A stretch of DNA of 64,000 bases from Zea mays (taxonomy: Eukaryota > Streptophyta > Magnoliopsida > Poales > Poaceae): positions 233,511,034 through 233,575,033 of the forward strand of contig NC_050097.1 of NCBI RefSeq assembly GCF_902167145.1, given 5' to 3'. Each line of letters opens with the position of its first letter. Within the stretch, counting starts at the first letter, position 1. Of this stretch, positions 22,610 through 34,800 are shown piece after piece. The notes beneath the pieces are model-generated. The model was not told where the DNA came from and ran no database searches. It saw only the letters and a list, made by a program, of their open reading frames with translations. The position numbers and the translations under genes are program-made.

Positions 22610-23275
22610 TGTTGGTGACTTGTTCTCAAATGCTATGAATTAAGAACAAGGCAACACAAAAATAGGTTAATGTTTAATGCCCTTCGTCCTTCAAAGCATT
22701 ATTTCCCTGAGGATATAATGATCTTTAGACGAAGGTTATGAAAGACGTACCTTCATGATTGCAACATAAATCAATGAAAGACGAAGCATATAAAACATAG
22801 TAACATGGATAATTACATGACATCATAATATATCTTTCTTTTTATATAATCAGGAATGAATAAGAAAAATAACAAATTACATTTGTACCTTTGGCTTGAT
22901 TGAAGGCAAGGGTACAAGCGTGACGCACAAGCGAGTACAAGTCAGCATGAACAGTACGGGAGTACTGTTCATCTATTTATAGGCACAGGGCGCAACCTGT
23001 GTAAAATTACATTGATGCCCTTTTTACTATTGACTTAATAACAATCCAACGAGGACTAGATAGCCTTTTCCCCTTTAAGTCGGTTCCCCTTTCTGTCGTT
23101 GAGCCGAAGCTTCCTTGCGCATAGCTTCGGAACTGGTTCATCCTTCATCCTGACCCTGCTTTTCATATTATGTACAGCTTTACCCCAAGTCCGAAGGTTC
23201 CTGAATATATATTACACTTGGGAAACATTGTTAGTCATGTTTTTGAGGACCTTCGGAGGACGAAGGCCCCCAACA
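22610..23275 (-). repeat. 5' LTR of the Tat-like element (666 bp, complete)
   Basis: TGTTGGTGAC to CCCCCAACA on the plus strand. It contains the TATA box and hairpin lost from the other LTR. Elsewhere the two copies are very similar, with scattered substitutions. Confidence 0.88.
22947..22982 (-). promoter_or_regulatory. TATA box and adjacent hairpin of the Tat-like LTR
   Basis: CTATAAATAG on the minus strand (22973-22982) is a perfect plant TATA box. Immediately downstream is an inverted repeat with 11-bp arms, ATGAACAGTAC and GTACTGTTCAT, separated by 4 bases (22947-22972). It would lie between the TATA box and the transcription start. Confidence 0.8.
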
Positions 23276-24116
23276 ATAACGAGCAGCTATGCACCAGGGG
23301 AGTCTTTGTAAAGGCTACGTAGTGTATCCCTGGCCATTCACCTTGGTAGTGAAGATCGGGTCTGTACAACCCAGGCTGGGAAGGGATCATGACTCGTGGG
23401 TAAAGTGTGCAACCTCTGCATAGTGTTAGAAACTGGTATATCAGCCGAGCTCACGGTTAAGAGCATCCTTGGGATCCTCTTTGATTATAAGAACTTTGGA
23501 TACTTTTATGATGATGATTAACAATGATGTTATAAGACTGGTCTCTGGTATTTCCTCTTTTGAGGGAGTACTCTTGGGTAATAACTGGGTTTATTACAAA
23601 AACTCGGCTCTACTAATAATAATAAATACTTGACCAACTAAAAGCAACTGCTTAACCTCAACCCCACATACAGCTAGTCCACTTTAGCCAAACGGGACAT
23701 TTGTTGAGTACGTTGATGTGTACTCACCCTTAATTTACAAACCACCCCCACCCCAGGTTGTCCCCATTGTACTAAGTGCTCAGGAGGTGATGCTGGCAGC
23801 ATGGAGGACTTCGAGGAGTTCCAGGATTACGACGAGTTCTAGTTTATTCTTAGTGGCAAACCCCCAGTCAACTGCCTGTGTAGGCTTATCATCTACGTTT
23901 CATTTCTCCGCACTTTGATATTTATGCTAAAGACAATGGTTATGTAATAGACTATGTGGATGTCTTGGACATCTTGATGTAATTAAGTACCTTTCCGCTA
24001 TTTATTTCAAGCATTGTGTGATGATGTCCAATTATGTAATCGCTGTGTACGTGAGTTTCTGATCTTGGCACGTACATGGTTCACATTCGGTTTACCTTCT
24101 AAAACCGGGTGTGACA

Positions 24117-24883
24117 TGAAGATCGGGTCTGTACAACCTAAGCTGGGAAGGGATCACGACTCGTGGGTAAAGTGTGCAACCTCTGCAGAGTGTTAGAAAC
24201 TGGTATATCAGCTGAGCTCACGGTTAAGAGCAGCCTTGGGATCCTCTTTGATTAGAAGAACTTTGGATACTTTTATGATGATGGTTAACAATGATGTTAT
24301 AAGTCTGGTCTCTGGTATTTCCTCTTTTGAGGGAGTACTTTTGGGTAATAACTGGGTTTATTACTAAAACTTGGCTCTACTAATAATAATAAATATTTGA
24401 CCAACTGAAAGCAACTGCTTAACCTCAACCCCACATACATCTAGTCCAGTTTAGCCAAACGGGACATTTGCTGAGTATGTTTATGTGTACTCACCCTTGC
24501 TTTACAAACCACCCCCACCCCAGGTTGTCCCCATTGTACTCAGTGCTCAGGAGGTGATGCTGGCAGTATGGAGGACTTCGAGGAGTTCCAGGATTACAAC
24601 GAGTTCTAGTTTATTCTTAGTGGCAAACCCCCAGTCAACTGCCTGTGTAGGCTTATCATCTACATTTTGTTTCTCTGCACTTTGATATTTATGCTAAAGA
24701 CAATGGTTATGTAATAGACTCTATGGATGTCTTGGACATCTTGATGTAATTAAGTACCTTTCCGCTATTTATTTCAAGCATTGTGTGATGATGTCGAATT
24801 ATGTAATCGCTATGTACGTGAGTTTCTAATATTGGCACGTACATGGTTCGCATTCGGTTTACCTTCTAAAACCGGGTGTGACA
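24117..24883 (+). repeat. 5' LTR of the Tekay-like element, right part
   Basis: Resumes after the solo LTR with GAAGATCGGGTCTGTAC and ends AACCGGGTGTGACA, directly before the primer site. It matches 23335-24116 of the solo LTR and 47005-47770 of the 3' LTR. Confidence 0.88.
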
Positions 24884-24887
24884 TAAG

Positions 24888-24899
24888 TGGTATCAAAGC
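24888..24899 (+). other. Primer-binding site of the Tekay-like element
   Basis: TGGTATCAAAGC begins four bases after the LTR end; Met-initiator type, as used by chromoviruses. Confidence 0.85.
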
Positions 24900-25119
24900 A
24901 TTGCTGACTGTAGGACCGCTAATCTAGACTAGAATGGTCGCCCTAAAGACTATAGACCCCTACTCTTACCTTGCCCTTAGAGTTCTTTCAAAAGTTAGTC
25001 ATCTTGACCAATTCTATGTTATCCACTTATCTCAAAAAGTTTTGTCTCACTTTTCTTTCTGTTTACTTTCTGGTCTCATAGTTCTACTCTTACTCTTGTG
25101 CTTACAATGTCTTTTGTAG

Positions 25120-26139
25120 ATGGCCCGTATCAGGTGCACTGCACGTAAGTCTGTGATCCCCTTTTTGCCTTCTCGCCTGGCGGAGCGTCCACTGCGTCGC
25201 ATGGTGCCAGGTCAGTCTAGTCACCTGGAGAGACTGCATCATCGCCTGCACGAGGAGCAGGAGTGCCGACGCCAAGAGCAGGAGCAGCAGGACTCCTCCC
25301 CCTCTCCTCAGCAGGAGGTGGAGTCTAAGAGGCCGCCTTCCCCTGCACCTCAGCCAGAGATGCCCCCTGCACCACCACAGGGCATCCCGGCTGCTGGAGG
25401 AGACCCTGATGGAGACGGAGATGACGACGACGCCGGTGGCAGTTCAAGCCATGGTACGGAGCTCTCCGAGGAGCCAGAGCCAGAGGGATGGATCACTAGA
25501 CCCATCATTCGTGACGCCGCTCGCGGGTGTCACTTCCACGACGCTCTCGACACCCTGCTGCGTCGAGCCTTCGACCGACACACTTGGTCCATCGAGTACT
25601 GTTGTGTAGTCTACCAGCATCGTCGCGGGTTATACCCAGACCAGTGGGAGGCTACTTGCTTGGTGCGCTGTCCGGACGATGATCTCCGGGGTGCAGAGGC
25701 CTTCTCAGAACACTATTCTATTTCTGAGAGGGATACTGTCGAGGCAGCCATGCAAGATGCAGCACGACAGGCACTTTCTCAGTATTTCTCGTTGTTTAGC
25801 GGGGTAGCTGATGGCCTCGACCTGAAGTACTACCCTCGCCGTTCGACCGGCAGTGCTGGAGGTGTGATTGCCTCGCCAGTTGGTGCGGGCAATCCTAGGT
25901 TGAACAGCATGGTCAATCTGGCTGCCGTGCTCAACACAGAGTTGGACCATGCCCTTGACGAGGTAGGCAAGGTTCAGGCGGAGGTTGCGGAATTGCGTGC
26001 TGAGTGCGCAACACGCCGCTATCTGGATGGTGGTTCTCCCACCCCTGTCGGGATTCAGCACCCTTACTGTTCACCGCCCCGTGGTCGCTTCGACTATGGT
26101 ACCCCAGACTACAGGACCCGGATAGATTTGGATCCCTAG
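25120..26139 (+). CDS. Intact accessory ORF of unknown function upstream of gag
   Basis: 339 codons, ATG preceded by TTTTGTAG, ending LDP-stop. I do not recognise a family. The N-terminal third is basic then Gln/Glu/Pro-rich (about residues 25-120). The middle, about 120-250, looks globular (ITRPIIRDAARGCHFHDALD, EYCCVVYQHRRGLYPDQW, ATCLVRCPDDDLRGAEAFSE). A heptad-like helix (about 270-305) follows, then a basic tail. It lies between the 5' LTR and gag, about 350 nt before the gag ATG. It has no stop although it contains many CAG codons, whereas the neighbouring gag has lost about ten CAG codons to TAG. It may be a domesticated or trans-supplied accessory protein, or simply luck. Confidence 0.6.
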   Translation: MARIRCTARKSVIPFLPSRLAERPLRRMVPGQSSHLERLHHRLHEEQECRRQEQEQQDSSPSPQQEVESKRPPSPAPQPEMPPAPPQGIPAAGGDPDGDGDDDDAGGSSSHGTELSEEPEPEGWITRPIIRDAARGCHFHDALDTLLRRAFDRHTWSIEYCCVVYQHRRGLYPDQWEATCLVRCPDDDLRGAEAFSEHYSISERDTVEAAMQDAARQALSQYFSLFSGVADGLDLKYYPRRSTGSAGGVIASPVGAGNPRLNSMVNLAAVLNTELDHALDEVGKVQAEVAELRAECATRRYLDGGSPTPVGIQHPYCSPPRGRFDYGTPDYRTRIDLDP

Positions 26140-26492
26140 ATCGACAGAGTCGGAGTCTATAATAATGCTTAGTTCAGTGTCTTAGTCTAGTCTATCTTAG
26201 TTAGAGTTAGTTTGCTTATCTTATGATGGATGCTTGTTATGATGGACATGTACTGAAGTTGGATCTTTGTAATGATTTTCACCAAGGTGTGGGTATCCCC
26301 TGCAACTTGGTGTAGTTATTAATAAAGTCAGTTATTTAGTTGGGTAATCCATTTATTCCCACTTTCCTCTTTATCTGAGAAGCTGTCAGTGAAGATGGTC
26401 ATTTATTCAGTGCTATGAGGATTTTCTATACATCTTTTCTTATGCTGAAAGACTCCAGAGTCAGATTTGATATATGTGTGCGATTTCTACAG
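26140..26492 (+). other. Spacer between accessory ORF and gag
   Basis: No open frame of note. AT-rich, with pyrimidine tracts before the gag ATG at 26493; the end CGATTTCTACAG just before ATG could be a splice acceptor, which would allow gag to be made from a spliced RNA that skips the accessory ORF. Confidence 0.4.
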
Positions 26493-27700
26493 ATGTCTGA
26501 GAACAGGCGCAGAGGTGCGAGGCGTGCTCAGCCAGAACAGCAGGCACCCCAAGAGGAGGCATCACCGTAGCAGCATTTGCCACCGCCACCCCCGATGACC
26601 ATTAAGCAAATGTTCTTGATGCAGACTCAAGCAGTCTAAGCAATTAGACAGACCCTAGCAGCGATGCAGCAGGTGCAGCAGCAGCTACCACCGCCTCAGC
26701 CTCAGGTGCAAGTCCAGATGCCACAAGTGCCTAGAGACAAGCGGGCAGAATTCATGAGGGGCCATCCCCCAGTCTTTGCTCATTCTGCTGATCCCATGGA
26801 TGCCGAAGATTGGCTATGTACCATGGAGCGTGAGTTGCACACTGCCTAGTGCAACAATCGTGAGAAGGTGTTGTACGGTCCCCGACAGCTGAGGGGAGCA
26901 GCCCAGTCTTGGTGGGAGTCTTACCTCGCCACCCATGCCAACCCTGAAGCCATCACTTGGGAAGAATTCAGAGACAACTTCCGTCGCTACCATGTGCCCG
27001 AGGGACTGATGATAGTGAGGAAGGAGGAGTTTCTCGCCCTGAAGCAAGGTCCCCTATATGTTAGTGAGTATAGGGATAAGTTTTTGCAGCTGTCCCGTTA
27101 TGCCCCAGAAGACGTCAACACGGATGCTAAGAGGTAGTACCGCTTTCTAAGAGGATTGGTTGATCCCCTCCACTATCATCTGATGAACCACACCTTCCCT
27201 ACCTTCCAGCATCTGATCGACAGAGCAATCATGACTGAAAGGAAGCGTCGGGAGATGGAGGACAGGAAACGCAAGATTGGTGGATCTTAGGCTGGGAGTA
27301 GCAGCCGTCCTCGCTACTCAGGCAACCCACCTCGGCCATTCAAGCAAGGTCACCAGCACCAGCACCAGCATCAGCGTTAGAACCAGCAGTAGTTTCCTTA
27401 GCAGCAGCGGCAGTACCGTCAGAACAACCAGCAAGGAGGAAATCAATACCAGCGTCAGAGCAACCAGGCAGCCCATCTTCCTGCCCCAACAACCAACCAA
27501 AACAACCAAGCAGCGCCAGCGCAAGGAGGGAGTCATGCATGTTTCCACTGTGGGGAACATGGCCATTAGGCGAATCATTGCCCAAAGAAAGCAACTCAGC
27601 AACAGCCAGCTCCCAATGCCCTAGTCAGATAGAATGCAATGCAGCAAGGAGGCAACAATCGTGGGCAGCCTCGTGCCTAGTATGGAAAGGTGAACCACCT
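26493..27700 (+). pseudogene. gag: Chromovirus gag with many CAG-to-TAG stops
   Basis: Starts MSENRRRGARRAQPEQQ. The retrotransposon gag domain is clear: PPVFAHSADPMDAEDWLCTM (about 26765), AQSWWESYLATH (about 26905), WEEFRDNFRRYHVPEG (about 26957). A Gln/Asn-rich linker leads to the zinc knuckle CFHCGEHGH..NHC (about 27539-27580). In-frame stops are almost all TAG where the family has CAG, e.g. 26847-26849, 27135-27137 and 27288-27290, and in the linker and knuckle. Most of the other short frames here are shadows. Confidence 0.88.
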
Positions 27701-28949
27701 GGAGGCCGACACAGTCCAGGAGACTCCAGGAGTGGCACTAGGTACATTTTTAGTCAAGTACCATTCTGCAAATGTCTTATTTGATACTGGAGCAACACAT
27801 TCTTTTATGACTGCATCATGGGTATAATAACATAATATACCAGTAGCACCCATGTTCCACCTATGAGGGTTAGTTCAGTTGATGGAAGGACCCAAACGGA
27901 TAGATTTTGCCCTAGTGCAAAGGTTCAAATAAGGGGGATAGAGTTCTCCATTGATTTAATAGTTATGGGTAACCAGGATACAACTATAGACGTCATCCTA
28001 GGGATGAATTGGCTAACCAAGTATCAAGCCAGTCTTAGTTGTGATAAGAGAATGGTGAAGTTAGTGTCCTTATCAGGAGAAGAAGTGTTAGTGGAGTTGG
28101 TCTTGTCTGGACCAAGGAAAGGAAGTTGTCACCAAGTCACTGCCCATATTGAGGAGATTAAACCATCAGAGGCTATCAATGTAGTGTCAGAATTCCCAGA
28201 TGTGTTTTTCGAGGAGTTACCGGGTATGCCACCTGAAAGGAAGGTTGAATTTGCCATAGAGCTTATACCAGGCACCGCCCCTATTTCCAAGAGAGCCTAC
28301 GAGTGTCCGGACTAGAATTGGTGGAACTCAAGAAGCAGATTGATGAGTTGTCGGAGAAAGGCTACATCAGACCAAGTACCTCGCCTTGGGCAGCCCCAAT
28401 GTTGTTTGTGGAGAAGAAGGATTGCACGAAGAGGATGTGCATCGACTATCGAGCTTTGAATGAAGTCACCGTCAACAACAAGTACCCCCTGCCCAGAATT
28501 GAAGATTTATTCGACCAGTTGAGAGGAGCCAGTGTGTTCTCGAAGATAGATCTGAGGTCAGGCTACCATCAGCTCAGAATCTGACCTTCGGATATACCGA
28601 AGACAACATTCATCACCAAGTATGGACTGTATGAGTTCACGGTCATGTCATTCGGTTTGACGAATGCGCCAGCTTACTTCATGTACTTGATGAACAGTGT
28701 GTTCATGGACTACCTCAACAAGTTCGTGGTGGTGTTTATTGATGACATTCTTATATATTCCCAGAATGAGCAAGAGCATGAGGAGCATTTGAGGAAAGTG
28801 CTTCAGAGGCTACGAGATTGTCAGTTGTATGCCAAGCTCAGCAAGTGCGAGTTCTGGATCAGCGAAGTCCTATTCTTGGGTCACATTATAAACCGAGAGG
28901 GATTGGCTGTAGATCCAAAGAAGGTAACAGCTATCTTGGACTGGAAAGC
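27701..28949 (+). pseudogene. pol: Chromovirus protease and reverse transcriptase, 5' part
   Basis: Protease has FDTGATHSF at about 27780-27805, after which two TAA codons and a frameshift occur before 27863. Protease continues (VILGMNWLTKYQA, about 27990). A frameshift near 28300 precedes the reverse transcriptase ([45 protein letters not shown]). A TGA at 28582-28584 stands for CGA. The catalytic box FIDDILIYS is at about 28737. The gene breaks at ILDWKA, 28949, where a 9.9-kb element is inserted. Confidence 0.9.
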
Positions 28950-31821
28950 TGTAACACCCCGGAGTCCAAAAACACCCCGGAATGCTACTGAACTACACTT
29001 CTGACATCTATATAAAATTTTGGCAGCATCTCCTTTGCAAAATTGCATAAATGGGGGGGGGGAAGACAACAGTGTATAAACATATATCATGACAAAAACA
29101 TACCAAGGATTATTAATCGGCTAGCAAAGGGAAGTTAAACATACGACATGAACTGAATTAACCAGTGCGCACGACTAGCAAAAAAAATAAACTTCTTTTG
29201 ACAACAAGTTTCTAATTAAATCATGGCTACGCCTGGGCATGAGAGTGAAAGTGGACGTGCTGCTACTCCCCTCATTCCCAACATGTATCAAGTACCTGCA
29301 TTGAGTAATGCAAGAGTGAGATGACACATCTCAGCAAGTAAAATAATATCAAACTGTTTAACCACATAAGAATATTGTTTTACCACCACTTGATTTCACA
29401 ACCTTCTTATTACAAAGGTGCAGCACGTATACCACGTACAACACTCCTAGCTACCACACCTCGCAGGTAGAAACCACAATAGTAACATAGTAATGTCACT
29501 CTTCATATATATACCTCATGAGTGCAAATGTCTGCAAATGCAAGGATGACTTCTGCCTTCATACCTCTAAGGATATGAAGCCGCATCGTACCCCTCCTCG
29601 GGCAACGTACGATGCTAAAAAATGTACCGGTACGGTCGGACCATAAGATCACGACATAACTTCAAAATGCAAGATGGATGATGCGATGAGCATGTCATGC
29701 CTACAACACTTCATATAACGTGATTCAAAAAAAATACTTCAACTTCATCCAAGATGTGAATCAACCACATATATCATTACCAAATTATGATCATCCACAA
29801 TATTAGACAATTGAGAATTAATACTTCCAAACAAATAAACTTCTTCATAGAATTCAATGATTAACATAATTAAAACTTATGCATACTCAATGTCAGGGAA
29901 TAGGATGCAACCCAAACGGTAGCAACCACCACTGTATTTACTTGCCTTTACCGGAAGTTTGGGCAGATCCCTAAGTACGATCCGGAAGTCCACCACCTGT
30001 TTTTGACACACAACTTAGTGCACCAATTTCACATAACCCGGCTCATAAACGACGCCGCACCTACGCACAAACTCAAACCCCGCCGCGGGTTACATCTCTC
30101 CCCACACCCACCAAACTGCAGCGGCGCTGCTTAATAATTTCATAACTTCAAAATTATGACAGCATTGGTAACAACCAAAAACTCCAGAGGCATCTACATA
30201 AAATTTCCCACAAGTTTTGTATACAATTTATAATTAAATTCCAACATCTAATTAGCCCAAAACAGTTCACAAGATGAACCCTGTAATCTATTTTTTTCTC
30301 TTTTGGACAGCGACATACCCGGATTCAAACAGCGATATCTTTTAAAATATAATTCCAATTCAAGCGCATAAGTACTCATTGGAAAGATAAGACAAAGCCA
30401 TACATGATTATCATACTGGTTAGCACTAATTAACCACGAAAAATTCCCAGAAATTGCTAATACTACTGCTGTTCACCCACCTGAAAAATCTGTTTGTTTG
30501 GACAGCAACATACCCGGATTCAAACAGCGATATCTTTTAAAATATAATTCCAAATCAAGCACATAAGTACTCATTGGAAAGATAAGACAAAGCCCTACAT
30601 GATTATAATACTGGTTAATACTAATTACCCACGAAAAATTCCCAGAAACTGCTAATACTACTGCTGTTCACCCACCTGAAAAATCTGTTTGTTTGGACAG
30701 CAACATACCCGGATTCAAACAGCGATATCTTTTAAAATATAATTCCAAATCAAGCACATAAGTACTCATTGGAAAGATAAAACAAAGCCCTACATGATTA
30801 TAATACTGGTTAATACTAATTACCCACGAAAAATTCCCAGAAACTGCTAATACTACTGCTGTTCACCCACCTGAAAAATCTGTTTGTTTGGACAGCAACA
30901 TACCCGGATTCAAACAGCGATATCTTTTAAAATATAATTCCAAATCAAGCACATAAGTACTCATTGGAAAGATAAGACAAAGCCCTACATGATTATAATA
31001 CTGGTTAATACTAATTACCCACGAAAAATTCCCAGAAACTGCTAATACTACTGCTGTTCATCCACCTCAAAAATCTGTTTTTTTGGACAGCAACATACCC
31101 GGATTCAAACAACGATATCTCCTAAATTATAACTCCGAATCGAGCGCATAAGTACTCGTTGGAAAGGTATGACAAAGCTCTACATGATTATCCCACTGAT
31201 TCCCACTAATTACCCCACGAAAATTCCCAGAAATCCCTAGAACTACTGCTGTTCACCCACTCACAAAATTCCTGGACAGCACCTCTACCGATTCGCAAAG
31301 ATAAACACATAATCCAATTGATTGCAGCACAAAAACAACAAAAGTTAATCACAAATTCACCTTAGGTTCTTCCCTTCCTCCTTCCTTCTTCCTCCCTCCA
31401 AACTCCAATTGAGATCGCAGCCACACGACGGAGAACCACACGGGAGGGCTGCACCTTGGAGGAGGGGGAGAAATGGGGGGGCTAGGGTTTTGGGTGGTGA
31501 GGGCTGCAAAGATTTGAGGAGGAAGAAGATGGGAGAGGGGGGGGGCGTCCAAGAGAAAGGGGAGGGGAGGGGGGGCGGCTGCAACAACCCAAGGGGGAAA
31601 AAGGGGGGGGGGGCGGCTAGGGTTAGGGGAGGGTTAGTGGGCCGGATTGCGATTCGCGGCCCAACTCGCTTGCACGACAGCTACCGACCAACCACTCTAC
31701 TGCTATACTGGTGAATGTTTTCCATAAATTCTAAATCCCCAAAGCGCGACACCCGAATAATAGAAAAAACAAACAAAAAGAATAACCTTCAACTTCTCTT
31801 CTTTGCAAACCGGGTATCACA
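28950..31821 (-). repeat. 3' LTR of the non-coding element
   Basis: TGTAACACCCCGGAGTCC to AACCGGGTATCACA on the plus strand. Contains five 195-bp tandem units and a G-rich, AGGGGG-laden stretch at 31430-31620 whose long frames on both strands are compositional. Confidence 0.92.
30303..31275. repeat. Five 195-bp tandem repeats in the left LTR
   Basis: The marker GGATTCAAACAGCGATATC occurs at 30321, 30516, 30711, 30906 and, with one change, 31101, a strict 195-bp period. Units 2-4 are almost identical; units 1 and 5 are more diverged, as expected from unequal exchange at the centre. Confidence 0.93.
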
Positions 31822-34800
31822 CTCTACCCCCCTTAAAAAGAATTCGACCTCGAATTCCGACGCTTCTATCGGAACGACAAGGAAAGATCAGCGACAACAA
31901 AAACTCACCCCATAACGAAAAGTTCGGGGTACTTCTGCCGCATCAGCTCCTCGAGCTTCAAGGATTCTAGGATACGCAGCAAACGACACTCTAGAGTCAG
32001 GTCTTGCTACATGGGAATCGACTCTAGCTCGATTATTGATATGGATTCCGCAAATACTTTCTCAACATAGAGACATGGAATACATGGCGTACTCTGATCA
32101 TAGTCTCCGACAATTGCATGTGCTAAGCCAAGCTGCCAACTCGGGCTAAGATAATAGACAGTCCTATATAACCCGGACAAAGTTTTCCTGACACCAAATC
32201 AACATTGACACATGCAAGTACTTCAATGAATATATATAATGAAAGCAATACATACTGTGCTCCAATATCCTAAACCAAACCTATCCAAACAAGAGTAACT
32301 TCAAAAGATCAATTTAATGCTTGCATATTTCTAGACATCAGCAGAACGGTTAATTGTTTTGCTCATAAACTCACAAAGTATGCATCCAACAGTAGTAAAC
32401 TAGGACTTTATGAAAAGCTTACAAAGTCCACTATACCCTTGGTATTATCATCACCACAAGATTTGACACTTAGAAAGGACAAACAATGCGAAACGTAAAT
32501 TTTGTCCAGACTTGGACAGAATTCAACTACTCACTTAAAAAAAACCATAATTGGAGTCTCAGTCATCCAATTTAGGCGCTCCTAGACTTTTTTCAAAGCC
32601 AGTAAAATTGTCTATATTTCATTTATAAACATATCAGGTTAATTCAATGCATATCAAGGTCAAAAGACATAAGAAAGGCTGTGCTGTCCAAATTTGGACA
32701 GATTCAAAGATTCCACTTAAAACAGCTGTAGCTTAACTTATAGGTCACCAAAAAGGGTGATCCAATATTTGTTGGAAATCTTAAGGAAAGTACTCCACTT
32801 CTTTATAATTTATAAGAACTGATTCAAAGTTTAACTTGGGCAAACAAGGTCAGTTTCAAAATCTGTACAGAATCTGGACAGATTCCAAGACTAGACTTGA
32901 GAAAATCATAACTCCCAAACTACTAGACCTATGGTCATGAAATTTTACACAAGTAAGATGAAGAAGTTGGCTACAACTTTTATATACAACACCTCTACAG
33001 AAAACATGGTTTAATTCATTGAACTAGCTGCATAACCAAAACTGGTCATGTAGTCCCAAACAGCAAGCAATAGATTTATTCAGGTTCTATACTCTTCTAA
33101 GATTAAGCGTTCATCGAAGGACTAATAACTTTAGGTTCTTCATTACGAGACACTCAGAGCCAACATAAAGATAGAAGCCATATGCTAACTTTTTTAAATC
33201 ATTTTAAGCCTTATCTCACATCATGGAAGCAAGAATCGATTTAAGCATACTACGCCTGCCCATATATCCATCCAAGCATATTCTATACATTATATCATTC
33301 CATCGAAGAACACTTTTTTTAATTATACTATGCATATATATCCATCCAATAACTCACCCAATCTGCATCTAACAAAATTTTGCAAATACAAACTCATTGG
33401 AAAGGTTATAACATTTCCTAAAACTTTTATTATAATGAGTGTCTCAGAATTGGTTTCCAAACCGATAAAACAATGCAACTGCTTTGTTGCAAAAACTGAT
33501 AGGATAGAAATATTGGACAACTAAAATTCAAAATCCTATAACTCCTGCTATACTCAACTTAAAACTACAACGAACATGCGTTGGAAAAGTTTGGAAATTG
33601 TCCACGACTTTTGCAATAAAGTTGCACCCAAATTTATCTTTATAACCCTCAACTCTGCATGACCTACAGCTAAACTCAACCTGAGATACTGCACATCAGA
33701 GATTCGACTTATATCCGGACAACCACCTCTCCCAATCTATTTAATAGGCAATTACAAGTAAATACCCATTAAAAGGTACTTAGAAAAACTAAAAGTTTTT
33801 CTTAAAGAGAATTCCCAAATTTGGGCTCTGAAACTATCAGAACACGGTCGATTTATTGGTGGTTTTAACGACACCTAAAGTTCAGACACAACGGTGTAAC
33901 AACTTCAGAGTAGCCTAACTCCAATTATATGCAATGAAAATTACAAATCAATAATCTTTGGAAAGATCATGAAATTACTAAAACTTTCATAATCCAACAA
34001 AAACCAAAATTTACCGTCTTCAATGTCTATACTTCCGTACAAAATTAAGGCTGCTATAGGAAACCCATAACTCTCCAATGTTTAGACCAAACTGGGTGAT
34101 TGAGCAACCTATGCAAAGATGAAGAAGCCTACTACAAAACATTCTAGATAAGTGAAGCCTGATTCAGCCTCCAACTAATTTAAAATGACTCCCAAAACCA
34201 AACAACACCTTACCCATAATAAAAAAACAATATAAAATAAAACCCAAGGCATTGGCAGGTGCGATCAACACTAGGATTTTCCACTACCAAATGGGGATGC
34301 AACTCCCCAAAGCCGTTAAGCAACACTTTACCTAATAGGTTAGAACACTAAGCACAACAATCAACGAATTAAACAACCTCGTTTGTTAATGCCACTAAGG
34401 TCAAACATCCATGTATCGACAATGTATGAAACACCTGACATACCCGTCTCTAGCACTATAAGACATGGTTGTTATTACACTAGAATCCAACTATTAGAGC
34501 TCTCCACAACTATTCTGTTGACGTGAAGCAAATGGTGCTCATGTCATGTAACGTCTTTTCCTCCTCTCAAAAGAGATAAAATTTGCAATACTCATAAAGC
34601 AATGGAGGGATAACAAAAAGAAAAACTAATGTACTTCTTGACACAGACTCATGCAAAAGCTTCATAAATATTACTTTCAATACTAAAATAGCCACACGAT
34701 ACTATGCTCATCAGGAGTAATTGGATGTCAATAAGACAATCCACATAACCAAACTACCTTGATTAACCTCACATACAACAAAACCTACTATTACTGCACT

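Larger units (their letters stand above)
16031..23275 (-). mobile_element. Non-autonomous Tat/Grande-like Gypsy element with antisense gene
   Basis: Bounded by LTRs at 16031-16489 and 22610-23275 (TGTTGG..CCAACA) and by near-identical 5-bp flanks CTAAC (16026-16030) and ATAAC (23276-23280). The orientation is minus: the primer site adjoins the right LTR, a polypurine tract (GCGAGGGGCTAC on the minus strand) adjoins the left one, gag reads leftward. There is no protease, reverse transcriptase or integrase. Between gag and the 3' LTR are tandem repeats and a plus-strand spliced gene, an arrangement known from Tat-lineage elements such as Grande and Retand. Confidence 0.85.
13335..24116 (+). mobile_element. 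Solo LTR of the Tekay-like family, inserted in the 5' LTR and itself interrupted
   Basis: Begins TGTAACACCCTGAATT and ends AACCGGGTGTGACA, identical in layout to the element's own LTR. It is flanked by a perfect 5-bp duplication TGAAG (13330-13334 and 24117-24121). No internal region is present, so it arose by insertion of a related element followed by LTR-LTR recombination. Without the 7.2-kb insertion it measures about 3.53 kb. GC-rich stretches at 13690-14800 give long open frames on both strands that are compositional, not genes. Confidence 0.88.

Noticed and set aside
27277..27624. 115-codon Ser/Thr-rich frame in the chromovirus gag.
   Set aside because: Out of frame with the gag zinc knuckle and the DTG protease; it arises from the CAG-rich linker read in another frame.
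30321..31120. Evenly spaced repeats resembling a CRISPR array.
   Set aside because: The whole 195-bp unit is repeated, with no variable spacers, and it lies in a plant LTR.
31349..31714. Open frames with Gly/Arg- or Pro-rich translation, repeated at 38394-38759.
   Set aside because: They come from G-homopolymer-rich LTR sequence whose G-run lengths differ between the two copies, changing the frame.
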